Positions 8,653 to 17,717 of a DNA stretch of 64,000 bases are shown here, piece by piece. Location of the stretch: assembly GCA_017617615.1 (NCBI GenBank), contig JAFZVV010000012.1:23191-87190 (forward strand), given 5' to 3'. The position numbers and the translations under genes are program-made. A model generated the notes under the pieces. The model saw only the letters and a list, made by a program, of their open reading frames with translations, had not been told where the DNA came from and did not search any database. The first letter of the stretch is position 1, and each line of letters opens with the position of its first letter. The DNA is from Prevotella sp. (GTDB taxonomy: Bacteria > Bacteroidota > Bacteroidia > Bacteroidales > Bacteroidaceae).

Positions 8653-9104
8653 ATTCTTGTTGTTTTTCTTTGTTATTTACGGGGAGCAAAAATACTATTT
8701 TTTGCAGAAAAAGAATAAAAAACGGCTAAAAAATTCACAAACTGCCCTCATTTTGTCATCTCTTCTCCAAGCAAAACGGCGAATGGAGTGTATTTCAAGA
8801 TGTCGGAAATCCTATCCGTTTTTGCACTTTGTACAGACACAAAAATAGAAGACTTGACGCTGTGCTCGGACACAGAATTGGGATATTTCTGCTTTTTGTC
8901 TATTTTATTGTGTCATGTCCGTTACTTATTGACAAAAAACAACGGTATTTCTTGAAGGAGTTATTTTCCCGACGTAATTTTGCCATCGAAAAGTTGAAGG
9001 GACAACAGTCCGACGCAAAAAATCAACGGTCAGGCTTCCCCTCCACCTGAAAAAGTAAAAATTCAAATAACAAATAAAAATTAAAAAAAGAAAGGAAAAA
9101 GAAG
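8653..9104. other. Divergent intergenic region with two promoters
   Basis: On the minus strand TATTTTTG at 8687-8694 serves nagB. On the plus strand TAATTTTG at 8975-8982 lies about 120 bases before the barrel gene at 9105. The AT-rich middle (8700-8960) shows no gene, RNA fold or repeat that I can support. Confidence 0.5.
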
Positions 9105-9710
9105 ATGAAAAAGATGTTTTTTATCGCAGTGATGACTATCGTGGCAATGAGTGCTTCCGCACAACGTGAAGTAGGTTCGCTTACCCTCCAACCCAAAGTA
9201 GGTCTTAACGGCCCGATCATGTTCATGAATGACGACAACCTGGACTATGAAAATTTTGGTCGATTCGTAGGTGGTGCAGAAGTTGAATATCAAATCAAAA
9301 AATGGTTAAGTGTCTCGGCAGGCGTGCTCTATTCACAGGAAGGTGGAAAGACGAAAATCAAGGACATCAACGTAGTAGAGAAAGCCAAGCTCGACTACAT
9401 CAACATACCCGTCATGGCCAACTTCTACGTTTGGAAAGGCCTCGCACTGAAAATCGGCGTGCAGCCCTCTTTCAAGGTGAACGAGAAGATTGAGCATGGC
9501 ATGTCGCCCGCTCCCGTGCCTAATAAATATGCATTCGAAGACAAGGCTGAGGGTTTCGACCTGAAACTGCCCATAGGTATTTCCTACGACTTCGGTGGCA
9601 TCGTACTGGAACTGCGCAGCGCGCCCGGAATGGTTCATCCCTTCAAAAACAAGAACTACATCAGTGCTACCGGTCAGCTGACCATCGGATACAAGTTCGC
9701 CCTGAAATAA
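9105..9710 (+). CDS. Small outer-membrane beta-barrel protein (PorT/OMP_b-brl type)
   Basis: A 201-residue protein with signal peptide (about 1-20, ending SASAQ) and alternating amphipathic strands such as GAEVEYQIKKWLSVSAGVLYSQEG, ending in GYKFALK with the terminal aromatic region usual for barrels. It belongs to the small eight-stranded Bacteroidetes barrels of the PorT-like group. It is a paralogue of the gene at 13691: both share GSLTLQPK/RxG, YSQ(E/Q)G and a xYxxIPVxANxYxxKGxALKxGVQP block. The ligand is unknown. A hairpin terminator follows. Confidence 0.8.
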   Translation: MKKMFFIAVMTIVAMSASAQREVGSLTLQPKVGLNGPIMFMNDDNLDYENFGRFVGGAEVEYQIKKWLSVSAGVLYSQEGGKTKIKDINVVEKAKLDYINIPVMANFYVWKGLALKIGVQPSFKVNEKIEHGMSPAPVPNKYAFEDKAEGFDLKLPIGISYDFGGIVLELRSAPGMVHPFKNKNYISATGQLTIGYKFALK

Positions 9711-9738
9711 GAATAAGCAAGTATCATCAGGCGAGTCG

Positions 9739-9764
9739 GGGGCACCTAAGCGGGTGCCCCTTTT
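9739..9764 (+). terminator. Terminator after the barrel gene
   Basis: GGGGCACC pairs with GGTGCCCC around TAAGCG, followed by TTTTG. It lies between convergent genes. Confidence 0.75.
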
Positions 9765-9797
9765 GTATGGATATTTCATCACAAATGCGATGACCCT

Positions 9798-10499
9798 TTA
9801 AATCCCAATCAATGAGCGGATGAGGAACCAGATGACTGGCACCAACAATGCCGGCAACAGGTTGAGCGTGCGGCAGTCTTTCAGTTGGAGCAAGGAGAGG
9901 CCACTGCCTGTGATGAGCAGGCCACCGACAATCAACAGTTCTGCCATCAAGGCATCGCTGATGGCCGTGGCAGAGAGACGGGCCACCAGCCAGAACATAC
10001 CCTGCCAACAAAAGAGGACAGGTGCCGCGAGTATCATGCCGATGCCGTAGGTGGAGGCAAACACCATCGACGACACGAAGTCGAGCGTGGCATTGGTGAA
10101 GAGGAAAGTGTGGTCGCCCTTCAGGGCGGAGAAGACTGGGCCGAGCATCGACAACGGACCGATACAATAGAGCAAGATGGCAGTGGCAAGGCCGTCGGCA
10201 AGCCGGTTCTTCTTCTCGTTATCCTGTTTGGAGAACCTGTCGACCATGCGCTTGAAACGGCCGTCGATGTCGAGGGCTGTTCCCACGACACCGCCGACAG
10301 CCAACGACACGATGAACAGCACAGGATATTCTGACTGGCTGAAATGCGAGATGGTAGCATTGAGGCCGATGGCCAGCGACGCCAGTCCCAGTCCCGTATA
10401 AAGCACTTCCTTGTACTTGTCCTTGATTCCCCGATGGAGCATTGCTCCGATGATGCCACCCACAATGATGGTAGCGGTATTGACGATGGTTCCGATCAT
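9798..10499 (-). CDS. DUF554 family membrane protein
   Basis: A 233-residue polytopic membrane protein of the DUF554 (YdfK-like) family. It begins MIGTIVNTATIIVGGIIGAML, which is typical, and continues with GLGLASLAIGL and GAxxSxxCIGPLSMLG-like segments. About six or seven membrane helices are visible. A transport role is suspected for the family, but no substrate is established. It is transcribed toward the barrel gene and shares the convergent terminator region. Confidence 0.85.
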   Translation of the reverse strand: MIGTIVNTATIIVGGIIGAMLHRGIKDKYKEVLYTGLGLASLAIGLNATISHFSQSEYPVLFIVSLAVGGVVGTALDIDGRFKRMVDRFSKQDNEKKNRLADGLATAILLYCIGPLSMLGPVFSALKGDHTFLFTNATLDFVSSMVFASTYGIGMILAAPVLFCWQGMFWLVARLSATAISDALMAELLIVGGLLITGSGLSLLQLKDCRTLNLLPALLVPVIWFLIRSLIGI

Positions 10500-10713
10500 A
10501 TTTCTGGTTTGGTCTCTGCCGTTTGCTACTTCAAATATTATCTTTCCCTTACTTGCGAATGTTGAGCTTCCTTACTTAGTGATGTTGATTGATATTGTAT
10601 TTTGGGGCACAATATTAACAATTTTATCGTAAAGAACAACAAGAATGGGTGGGGAAAATGGGAGTCGAGTAAAAGTTTTTTCTTTCAAAGATAAAAAAAA
10701 GCCGTTATTTTTA

Positions 10714-10721
10714 TACTTTTG
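10714..10721 (+). promoter_or_regulatory. Promoter of the patatin gene (TACTTTTG)
   Basis: TACTTTTG matches TAnnTTTG and lies about 30 bases before the ATG at 10752. Confidence 0.5.
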
Positions 10722-10751
10722 CAGAGAAAAAGCATTTGAACACGTCAGGCC

Positions 10752-12992
10752 ATGAAACGTCTCATCATCATCATTGCTGTCGTCGTGGGGTTCGCACAGA
10801 TGGGCATGGGTCAGGAAGAGCCCCAGCGCAAGAAAATCGCACTCGTGCTCAGCGGGGGTGGTGCAAAAGGTGTGGCCCATATCGGTGTGCTGAAAGTGCT
10901 TGAAAGAGCCGGGATGCCCATCGACATCATCACAGGCACCAGCATGGGCAGCATCATCGGAGGACTGTATGCCTGTGGGAACGATGCCATGCGGCTCGAC
11001 TCCCTCTTTCGCGCACAAGACTGGGCGACGGTGCTCTCCGACAAGGACGACCTGAGATACCAAAGCCTGAAAGAACGAGAACAACACAACACCTACGCCC
11101 TCTCTACCAGTCTGAGGCTGAAAAAGAAAAAGAGGGCCACCATCGGTGGCGGCTTCATCATCGGCAAGAACATCGGCAGGATGCTCCGCACCTTAACCAT
11201 TCCCTATACTGACTCCATAGACTTCGACGCCCTCCCCATCAGGTTCGCCTGCGTGGCCACCGATGTGGTGGACAACAGCGAACAGGTATTCCATAGCGGC
11301 GTGCTCAGCGAAGCCATGCGGGCGAGCATGTCGATTCCCGGTGCCTTCTCGCCTGTAAGGAAAGGCGACAAAGTGCTTGTAGACGGCGGACTACGCAACA
11401 ATTACCCTGCCGACATCGCCAAAGAGATGGGTGCCGACTATATCATCGGCGTATCGGTAGCGAGCAAGTTGAGGACAGCGGAACGGCTGAACTCCACCGG
11501 CGACATCCTCCTGCAAATCGTCGACTTCAACACGAAGAACAAGTTTGACGAGAACATGGCCATTACCGACTTGCCCATTATCGTGAACACGGAGGGATAC
11601 AGCACGGCATCCTTCAGTGCTTCGGCCATCGACACACTGATACAGCGCGGTGAGGATGCTGCCATGGAACACTGGGACGAGATAGTGGCTCTCAAGGAGA
11701 AACTCTTCCCCGCACAAACCCCACCACGTCGTATAATCACCCAGTCGATATTGTCGGACAACCCGACCTACAGAATCGGACAACTGAGGTTCGAGAACAT
11801 GACTCCGAGCGACGAGACCTTTCTACGGACAAAATTCAAGTTGAGAGAAGGTGACAGCATCAACACTGAGCGCGCCAATCTCATCACCGTGTCCATCCGC
11901 CTCGACCTGTTCTACCAGAGTGCCGACATCCGCGTAGAGAACAATGCCATCGACATGGACGACGGCACCAAGGCAGCGAGAATCATTTTCATCGCCGGCG
12001 AAAAGAAACCCAACAAGATGAGTGTCGGCATCCGATTCGACAACAAGGAGATGGTAGCGTTGCAGTCGAACATTGCCTTCCCTCTCCGTAAGCGGCTACC
12101 CATGCAACTCGACTTCACTGTCCGCCTCGGAAAGCACATCATGGCAAAAGCCGACTATGAGCTTCACCCCACCAATTTCCTCCACCCCACCCTCGCTCTG
12201 GCATTCCACCGCAATGACATCAACCTGTTTGAGTATGGCGCGAAGAGCTACAACCTCACTTACAACCGCCTAGCTGCCGAGGCTGTGCCATTGTCGTTCT
12301 TTGTTCGTAATTTCCATATCAGTCTGGGTGCTGCCATGGACTATTATTTCAACAACAACCTGTTACTCGATCAAGTCAAGGAACACCAAATGGAGATACC
12401 CGACCACGAGCATTTCATCAGTTACTTCGCCAAAGTGAGCTACAACAGCGAGAACAACTGGTATTTCCCCACACGCGGAAGCAAGTTCAGTGCACGGTAT
12501 GGGTATTACACCGACAATTTCGTGAAACTGCATGATGAAATCGGCATGCACGAAGTGAGTATGATGTGGCGCACGAATTTTCCCGTGGGAAGATGCCTCG
12601 CCATCCAACCCATGCTCTATGGCAGGCTACTTCATTGCAAAGAAACACCCGTCATCATCAGCAACATCGTGGGAGGAGAATGGTTCGGGCATTACATAGA
12701 CCAGCAACTGCCCTTTGCAGGAATGGGAAACATGGAACTACAATGGGACAAGTTCTTTGCCGCACAGATGCAGGCACAATATTCCATGACCACGAACAAC
12801 CACCTCTTGCTGAGGTTTGCAGCAGCGCAAAACAGCGACAAATACAAAGATGTGCTCAAAAGCAAGACCATGCTGGGCGCACTGCTGAGCTATTATTACA
12901 ATGCGCCCACCGGACCAATAGGCGGGTCGATGGGATACAGCAACGTCACGGAAAAACTCTATTTCTATTTCAATCTCGGGTTTGTTTTCTGA
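10752..12992 (+). CDS. Patatin-like phospholipase with C-terminal outer-membrane barrel
   Basis: A 746-residue secreted protein. After a signal peptide (about 1-20) comes a patatin domain with the oxyanion loop SGGGAKG (34-40), nucleophile GTSMG (Ser64) and VDGG carrying the catalytic Asp. A POTRA-like region (from about 335, YRIGQLRFENMTPSDETFLRTKF) follows, then a barrel similar to Omp85 proteins ending in FYFNLGFVF. Patatin-POTRA-barrel is the PlpD-like type Vd layout, in which the barrel tethers or exports the lipase domain. Activity on phospholipid is inferred from an intact dyad. It stands alone with its own promoter. Confidence 0.88.
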   Translation: MKRLIIIIAVVVGFAQMGMGQEEPQRKKIALVLSGGGAKGVAHIGVLKVLERAGMPIDIITGTSMGSIIGGLYACGNDAMRLDSLFRAQDWATVLSDKDDLRYQSLKEREQHNTYALSTSLRLKKKKRATIGGGFIIGKNIGRMLRTLTIPYTDSIDFDALPIRFACVATDVVDNSEQVFHSGVLSEAMRASMSIPGAFSPVRKGDKVLVDGGLRNNYPADIAKEMGADYIIGVSVASKLRTAERLNSTGDILLQIVDFNTKNKFDENMAITDLPIIVNTEGYSTASFSASAIDTLIQRGEDAAMEHWDEIVALKEKLFPAQTPPRRIITQSILSDNPTYRIGQLRFENMTPSDETFLRTKFKLREGDSINTERANLITVSIRLDLFYQSADIRVENNAIDMDDGTKAARIIFIAGEKKPNKMSVGIRFDNKEMVALQSNIAFPLRKRLPMQLDFTVRLGKHIMAKADYELHPTNFLHPTLALAFHRNDINLFEYGAKSYNLTYNRLAAEAVPLSFFVRNFHISLGAAMDYYFNNNLLLDQVKEHQMEIPDHEHFISYFAKVSYNSENNWYFPTRGSKFSARYGYYTDNFVKLHDEIGMHEVSMMWRTNFPVGRCLAIQPMLYGRLLHCKETPVIISNIVGGEWFGHYIDQQLPFAGMGNMELQWDKFFAAQMQAQYSMTTNNHLLLRFAAAQNSDKYKDVLKSKTMLGALLSYYYNAPTGPIGGSMGYSNVTEKLYFYFNLGFVF

Positions 12993-13165
12993 TTTCGGGC
13001 TGCGCCCGAATAAGGGGAGTTAAAGGGAAGTTAAAGGGAATGTTTTCGTTAAGCCAAATGAGCAGAGCCAAACTTGTTTGTGCTATGCCATGGCGAGAAA
13101 ACATCGGCGAAGCCAAGTTAAAGGGAAGTTAAAGGGACATATGCACTGTTTCTCTACAGTTTGTC
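12993..13165. repeat. Intergenic segment bounded by direct repeats
   Basis: A 22-base word AGTTAAAGGGAAGTTAAAGGGA occurs at about 13018-13040 and again at about 13116-13137, bounding about 75 bases whose ends are partly inverted (ATGTTTTCG against CGAGAAAACAT). A 24-base word GTTTCTCT...CATGAA occurs twice in tandem, at 13148-13170 and 13174-13197. No open frame of interest is present. Confidence 0.4.
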
Positions 13166-13206
13166 ATGAACCCGTTTCTCTGCCATTTGCTCATGAAGAT
13201 TTTCAA
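13166..13206 (-). repeat. Dispersed intergenic repeat, copy 2
   Basis: The reverse complement matches 4936-4977 (TTGAAAATCTTCATGAGCAA, then AGAGAAAC and GGTTCAT). In this copy it follows the candidate small RNA on the minus strand. Confidence 0.5.
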
Positions 13207-13221
13207 ATGGTTATTACCCTC

Positions 13222-13314
13222 AAAACAAAAACCCCGGCATCACGCCGGGGCTTTCTTCTTGAATGTTTCAGCAGTCTGTCTTATGTAGTTATCTATTCTT
13301 GAAAATCGTATTTA
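13222..13314 (-). ncRNA. Candidate small RNA with its own promoter and terminator
   Basis: On the minus strand TATCTTTG (13321-13328) with TTTG at 13349-13352 and an exact 20-base spacer forms one of the best promoters in the window. About 93 bases later a strong hairpin, CCCCGGC-GTGAT-GCCGGGG (13232-13250), ends in TTTTTGTTTT. No ATG-initiated frame of useful length lies between. This is the architecture of an independently transcribed small RNA. No known RNA family is recognised. The hairpin may also terminate plus-strand transcription from the patatin gene. Confidence 0.5.
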
Positions 13315-13320
13315 CGAGTG

Positions 13321-13352
13321 CAAAGATAACGAAAAAACCTACTCGACTCAAA
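13321..13352 (-). promoter_or_regulatory. Minus-strand promoter of the candidate small RNA
   Basis: The -33 TTTG and the -7 TATCTTTG are separated by 20 bases, read on the minus strand. The only feature downstream in that direction is the 93-base segment ending at the hairpin. Confidence 0.55.
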
Positions 13353-13690
13353 TTACCAGCCGCCGAAAGTCGAAAAAATCACGCAAACGTTTTCGTATGC
13401 TTATCTAAATCCATGAGGGGTAAAAGAGGATTAGCACCAATGGAAGATGATACTTGGGAGTGGAATGAAGGAGACAGAAGTGCAGGTTTCTCACGTATGA
13501 TTTCTTTCATTTTCTGACAGTTGCGTTAGATTTTTTTAATTTTTTTTGGTCATTTGAAAGAAAAACACTATTTTTGTTTTTTGAAACTGATTGATTGATT
13601 TTTCCATCACAAATAGAATAAGGATGCAAGTCCCTTTTTCCCTTTTGGGGCAAATTTCATATAGATTATTTATTTAAATCTTTTAGGAAA
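13353..13690. other. Intergenic leader of the second barrel gene
   Basis: This stretch has no gene. A plus-strand -7 box TATTTTTG lies at about 13570-13577, with TTTGG some 20 bases upstream, giving a leader of about 110 bases to the ATG at 13691. A short tandem GATTGATTGATT follows the promoter. Confidence 0.45.
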
Positions 13691-14299
13691 ATGAAAAAAC
13701 TATTTCTTTTAGTAACCATCATGATGGTATCAACCTGTGCTTTTGCTCAGCATGCACCTGGTTCATTGACATTACAACCCCGTATCGGTTTTAGTGCCGC
13801 TGACTTCAACAACACCGCTGACACCAAGGCCCGCGTAGGTCTGGTTGTGGGTCCGGAGTTCGAATACACTTTCAGTAATCGCTTCAGCATCGCCGCTGGT
13901 CTGAACTACTCTCAGCAAGGTACAGAATTGAAAGATTACGATGTCACAGGTAAGTTTGACTACCTTACCATACCCGTCGTGGCCAACGTCTATCTCTTTA
14001 AAGGCTTTGCACTTAAAGCAGGCGTTCAGCCGGGAATCAATCTCTCCGCCAAAGTAGAAGTAAACGGCAAAGAAAATGACGTTGATGATGGTTTTGTGAA
14101 ATCTTTCGATTTTGCCATTCCCGTGGGTTTGTCGTATGAATTCTACAACTTTGTGCTCGACGCTCGTTATGTCTTTGGTCTCACCAAGATTTTCGACGTG
14201 GATAAAATCAACAAGCAGGGTTTTGAAGGATTCGACCTCGACAGCAAGAATCTTGGATTCCAACTGACACTGGGCTACAAGTTCACCCTGATTCCTTGA
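13691..14299 (+). CDS. Small outer-membrane beta-barrel protein, paralogue of 9105
   Basis: A 202-residue protein with signal peptide (about 1-20, ending CAFAQ), an eight-stranded barrel pattern and the C-terminal GYKFTLIP. It aligns along its length with the protein at 9105 (GSLTLQPRIGF, NYSQQGTELKDY, YLTIPVVANVYLFKGFALKAGVQPG in short blocks). The 9105 and 13691 genes are separated by two unrelated genes, so this is an old rather than tandem duplication. Function unknown. Confidence 0.8.
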   Translation: MKKLFLLVTIMMVSTCAFAQHAPGSLTLQPRIGFSAADFNNTADTKARVGLVVGPEFEYTFSNRFSIAAGLNYSQQGTELKDYDVTGKFDYLTIPVVANVYLFKGFALKAGVQPGINLSAKVEVNGKENDVDDGFVKSFDFAIPVGLSYEFYNFVLDARYVFGLTKIFDVDKINKQGFEGFDLDSKNLGFQLTLGYKFTLIP

Positions 14300-14357
14300 T
14301 TTAATCTTTAATCAAATGTGGGTGCCTTTGACGGCATCTTCATCGATATTTTCATAC

Positions 14358-14397
14358 AAGTTCTGCTCACTCGCGTGCGAATGAGCAGAACTTTTTT
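14358..14397 (+). terminator. Terminator after the second barrel gene
   Basis: AAGTTCTGCTCA pairs perfectly with TGAGCAGAACTT (14382-14393) and runs into a T tract. Confidence 0.8.
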
Positions 14398-14424
14398 CGT
14401 TTAGACTATATCAAGACCTTCGGC

Positions 14425-14520
14425 TATCTTTGACCTGCGGTCGAAGATAGGCTGCACCTCAGAAATGAAAATAAAAAATGCTTTTTTATTTTGCATTCCG
14501 TTCGGTTTGCACTATCTTTG
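14425..14520 (+). promoter_or_regulatory. Double promoter of hflX (repeat element)
   Basis: Two -7 boxes TATCTTTG lie at 14426-14433 and 14513-14520, 87 bases apart. The first is inside an inverted repeat, CTATCTTTGACC-TGC-GGTCGAAGATAG (14425-14451). The second has TTTG at 14490-14493 with a 19-base spacer. It ends only 8 bases before the hflX ATG, so transcripts from it should be leaderless or nearly so. Confidence 0.6.
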
Positions 14521-14528
14521 CAAAAGCT

Positions 14529-15779
14529 ATGAAAGAATTTGTGATTTCTGAGGCGCAAGCCGAAACTGCCGTCCTCGTGGGCTTGATTACCAAAGACCAA
14601 GACGAAGCCAAGACTAAAGAATACCTCGACGAATTGGAGTTTCTTGCCGACACTGCCGGAGCGGTGACCGTGAAGCGCTTTACCCAGCGCGTGAACGGTC
14701 CCTCATCGGTGACCTATGTGGGGAAAGGAAAACTCGAAGAGATACGCGACTATATCAAAGCCGAAGAGGATGCCGACCGCATCGTGGGCATGGTGATTTT
14801 CGATGATGAGCTCTCTGCAAAGCAACTGCGCAACATCGAGGAAGTGCTGAAAGTGAAAATCCTCGACCGCACTTCGCTCATCCTCGACATCTTCGCCATG
14901 CGCGCGCAGACCGCCAACGCCAAGACCCAGGTGGAGCTGGCACAATACCGCTATATGTTGCCCCGCCTGCAACGTCTGTGGACACACCTCGAGCGCCAGG
15001 GCGGTGGCTCGGGCTCGGGCGGCGGAAAAGGGTCGGTGGGACTGCGTGGTCCGGGTGAGACACAGCTCGAGATGGACCGCCGTATCATCCTCCAGCGCAT
15101 GACCCTCCTGAAACAACGTCTGGCAGAGATTGACAAGCAGAAGACGACACAGCGCAAGAACCGCGGTCGCCTTATCCGCGTAGCCCTCGTGGGCTATACC
15201 AACGTAGGGAAGTCGACCATCATGAACCTGCTCTCGAAGAGCGAGGTGTTTGCCGAGAACAAGCTCTTTGCCACCCTCGACACCACCGTGCGCAAGGTGG
15301 TGGTGGAAAACCTCCCCTTCCTCCTCGCCGACACCGTGGGTTTCATCCGCAAATTGCCCACCGACCTGGTAGACTCCTTCAAGTCGACACTCGACGAGAC
15401 CCGTGAGGCCGACCTCCTCATCCACGTCGTAGACATCTCACACCCCGACTTCGAGGAACAGATTACCGTGGTGGAGAAGACCCTCAGCGAACTGGGATGT
15501 TCGGAGAAGCCACTGATGATTGTCTTCAACAAGATTGATGCCTACCACTGGGTTGACAAGGAACCCGACGACCTCACCCCTCCGACAAAAGAGAACATCA
15601 CCCTTGACGAGTTGCGCCGCACCTGGATGGCGAAACTCAACGACAACTGCATCTTCATCTCCGCACGCGAACACATCAACATCGACGAACTGCGCTCGGT
15701 GCTCTACAGGAAAGTGCGCGAACTACATGTGCAGAAATATCCCTACAACGATTTCCTATACCCTGAGGTGGAGGAATGA
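14529..15779 (+). CDS. hflX: GTPase HflX
   Basis: A 416-residue ribosome-associated GTPase. It has the N-terminal HflX subdomain (VTYVGKGKLEEI, VIFDDELSAKQLRNIE, LDRTSLILDIFAMRA), a long helical linker containing a Gly/Ser-rich loop GGGSGSGGGKGSVGLRGPGE, then the G domain: GYTNVGKST (G1), DTVGFIRKLP (G3), NKID (G4). In other bacteria HflX splits stalled or heat-damaged ribosomes. The frame opens at 14478, but the promoter lies between that point and the ATG at 14529, so 14529 is taken as the start. It is followed 60 bases later by the DUF4954 gene. Confidence 0.93.
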   Translation: MKEFVISEAQAETAVLVGLITKDQDEAKTKEYLDELEFLADTAGAVTVKRFTQRVNGPSSVTYVGKGKLEEIRDYIKAEEDADRIVGMVIFDDELSAKQLRNIEEVLKVKILDRTSLILDIFAMRAQTANAKTQVELAQYRYMLPRLQRLWTHLERQGGGSGSGGGKGSVGLRGPGETQLEMDRRIILQRMTLLKQRLAEIDKQKTTQRKNRGRLIRVALVGYTNVGKSTIMNLLSKSEVFAENKLFATLDTTVRKVVVENLPFLLADTVGFIRKLPTDLVDSFKSTLDETREADLLIHVVDISHPDFEEQITVVEKTLSELGCSEKPLMIVFNKIDAYHWVDKEPDDLTPPTKENITLDELRRTWMAKLNDNCIFISAREHINIDELRSVLYRKVRELHVQKYPYNDFLYPEVEE

Positions 15780-15839
15780 GCGTACGGGGAAACCTGAATT
15801 TCAGAACAATCATTAAAATCAATAACCACTTATTTATCA

Positions 15840-17696
15840 ATGGAATACAGACAACTAAACCAAGAAGAAATTGCCTTGCTCGAAGAACGCGGCTGCAAGG
15901 CAGAAGACTGGGACCTCGTGATGGTGGCACCAGGATTCAATGCCAGTTATATCCGAAACACCTCGTTCTACGGCGAGATACGCATGGGCGTTTTCGAAAA
16001 AGAGATAGAGGTGAGCAAGGGTTTCGTGAAGCACTGTGGCATCAAGAGCACCACCCTGCGCAATGTGACGATGGGCGACAACTGCCTCATCGAGAACATC
16101 GGAAACTTCATCAACAACTACACCATCGGTGATGAGTGCTACATCAGCAACGTGAACACCATTGAAACCACTGAGGGGGCTACCTTCGGCGAAGGAAACC
16201 TCATCTCCGTACTCAACGAGGTTGGCGACGGCAACGTGATGCTCTTCGACGGACTGACGAGCCAGTTGGCCGCCTTCATGGTGAAGCACTACCGTGACAA
16301 GGAACTGATGAAGCAGATTTTCAAGCTCATCCGCAAGGAAGTGGAGGCCAGTGTGCCCGAACGCGGTACCATCGGCAGGAACGTGAAAATCATCAATACC
16401 GGCGAGATAACCAACACCCATATCAATGATGACTGCGAAATCAGCGGTGCCTGCCGCCTCAGCGACTGCTCCATCAAGAGCATTCCCGAGGCCAGCGTAT
16501 ATATCGGGTCGGGCGTGATTTGCGAGAACTCCATCATCTACGACGGCAGTTCGATACTCAACAGCGTGAAGCTCGAGAACTGTTTCGTGGGAGAGGCCTG
16601 TAAGATTACCAACGGCTTCGCCGCAGAGAACAGCATATTCTTCGCCAACAGTTTCATGTCGAACGGCGAGGCATGCGCTGCCTTCTGCGGTCCGTTCTCC
16701 GCCAGTCACCACAAGAGCTCGCTGCTCATCGGTGGAATGTTCTCATTCTACAACGCCGGGTCGGCCACCAACTTCAGCAACCACGCCTACAAGATGGGAC
16801 CCATGCACTACGGCACCCTCGAGCGCGGTGTGAAGACTGCCAGCGGCGCATACATCCTCATGCCGGCACAGATAGGCACCTTCTCGGTGTGCTTCGGAAA
16901 ACTGATGTATCACCCCGACACCCGAAACCTGCCTTTCTCGTACCTCATCGCCTACGGCGACACGATGTACCTGAACCCCGCACGCAACCTCACTACCGTA
17001 GGACTCTACCGCGACATCCGCAAGTGGCCGAAGCGCGACAAGCGTCCACGCAGCGGACAGAAGAGCATCGTGAACTTCGACTGGCTCAGTCCGTTCTCCG
17101 CCGGCGAGATTCTCGAGGGCAAGCAGGTGCTCGAGAGCCTGAAGGCTGCCTCTGGCGACAGGGTGTCGACCTACAACTACCACGAATACGTGATTAAGGC
17201 GAGTCACCTACGCCTGGGCATCCAGCTCTACGACATGGCCCTCCGAATCTACATGGGCGCAGTGCTCAAGCGCCACAAGCTCGAGCTGCCGAAGAGTCCG
17301 ATAGGCAAAGGCAAGTGGAGCGACCTTGCCGGTCTTCTCCTTCCCGAGACCGAGGAATACCGCCTCGTCGACGACATCAAGAACGGGACCATCATCGACA
17401 TCTATGACATCCTCGACCGGTTCACCGAGATTCACCAGAACTATTCGGAGTATCGCTGGACATGGACCTACCAGATGATTCTCGACTACTACGGTCTGGA
17501 AACCCTCACCGAGGAAGATGCACAGAACATCCACCAAGACTATATCACCGCACGCCGCAAATGGATTGCCGAGATACAGGCCGATGCCGAGAAGGAATAC
17601 GCCCTCGGCGACGTGGACAAGGAAGTGCTCGACAACTTCATCACCCAACTGAAGGGAGAGATGGACTATGAGAACGAAATCAAGATAGAATCATAA
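15840..17696 (+). CDS. DUF4954 family protein (left-handed beta-helix)
   Basis: A 618-residue cytoplasmic protein of the Bacteroidetes DUF4954 family. Residues about 20-350 contain hexapeptide-like repeats (NTSFYGEIRMG, NVTMGDNCLIENIG, YTIGDECYISNV, RNVKIINTGEI), predicting a left-handed parallel beta-helix as in nucleotidyl or acyl transferases. The C-terminal about 200 residues are helical. No catalytic assignment is possible. It lies between hflX and an M16 peptidase, all on the same strand with short gaps (60 and 21 bases), suggesting one transcript. Confidence 0.85.
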   Translation: MEYRQLNQEEIALLEERGCKAEDWDLVMVAPGFNASYIRNTSFYGEIRMGVFEKEIEVSKGFVKHCGIKSTTLRNVTMGDNCLIENIGNFINNYTIGDECYISNVNTIETTEGATFGEGNLISVLNEVGDGNVMLFDGLTSQLAAFMVKHYRDKELMKQIFKLIRKEVEASVPERGTIGRNVKIINTGEITNTHINDDCEISGACRLSDCSIKSIPEASVYIGSGVICENSIIYDGSSILNSVKLENCFVGEACKITNGFAAENSIFFANSFMSNGEACAAFCGPFSASHHKSSLLIGGMFSFYNAGSATNFSNHAYKMGPMHYGTLERGVKTASGAYILMPAQIGTFSVCFGKLMYHPDTRNLPFSYLIAYGDTMYLNPARNLTTVGLYRDIRKWPKRDKRPRSGQKSIVNFDWLSPFSAGEILEGKQVLESLKAASGDRVSTYNYHEYVIKASHLRLGIQLYDMALRIYMGAVLKRHKLELPKSPIGKGKWSDLAGLLLPETEEYRLVDDIKNGTIIDIYDILDRFTEIHQNYSEYRWTWTYQMILDYYGLETLTEEDAQNIHQDYITARRKWIAEIQADAEKEYALGDVDKEVLDNFITQLKGEMDYENEIKIES

Positions 17697-17717
17697 CCCC
17701 AACCAAAAAGCAAACAA

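Noticed and set aside
9105..14299. The two small barrels as one operon or tandem duplication
   Set aside because: They are separated by an inverted DUF554 gene, the patatin gene and terminators, so they are independent units.
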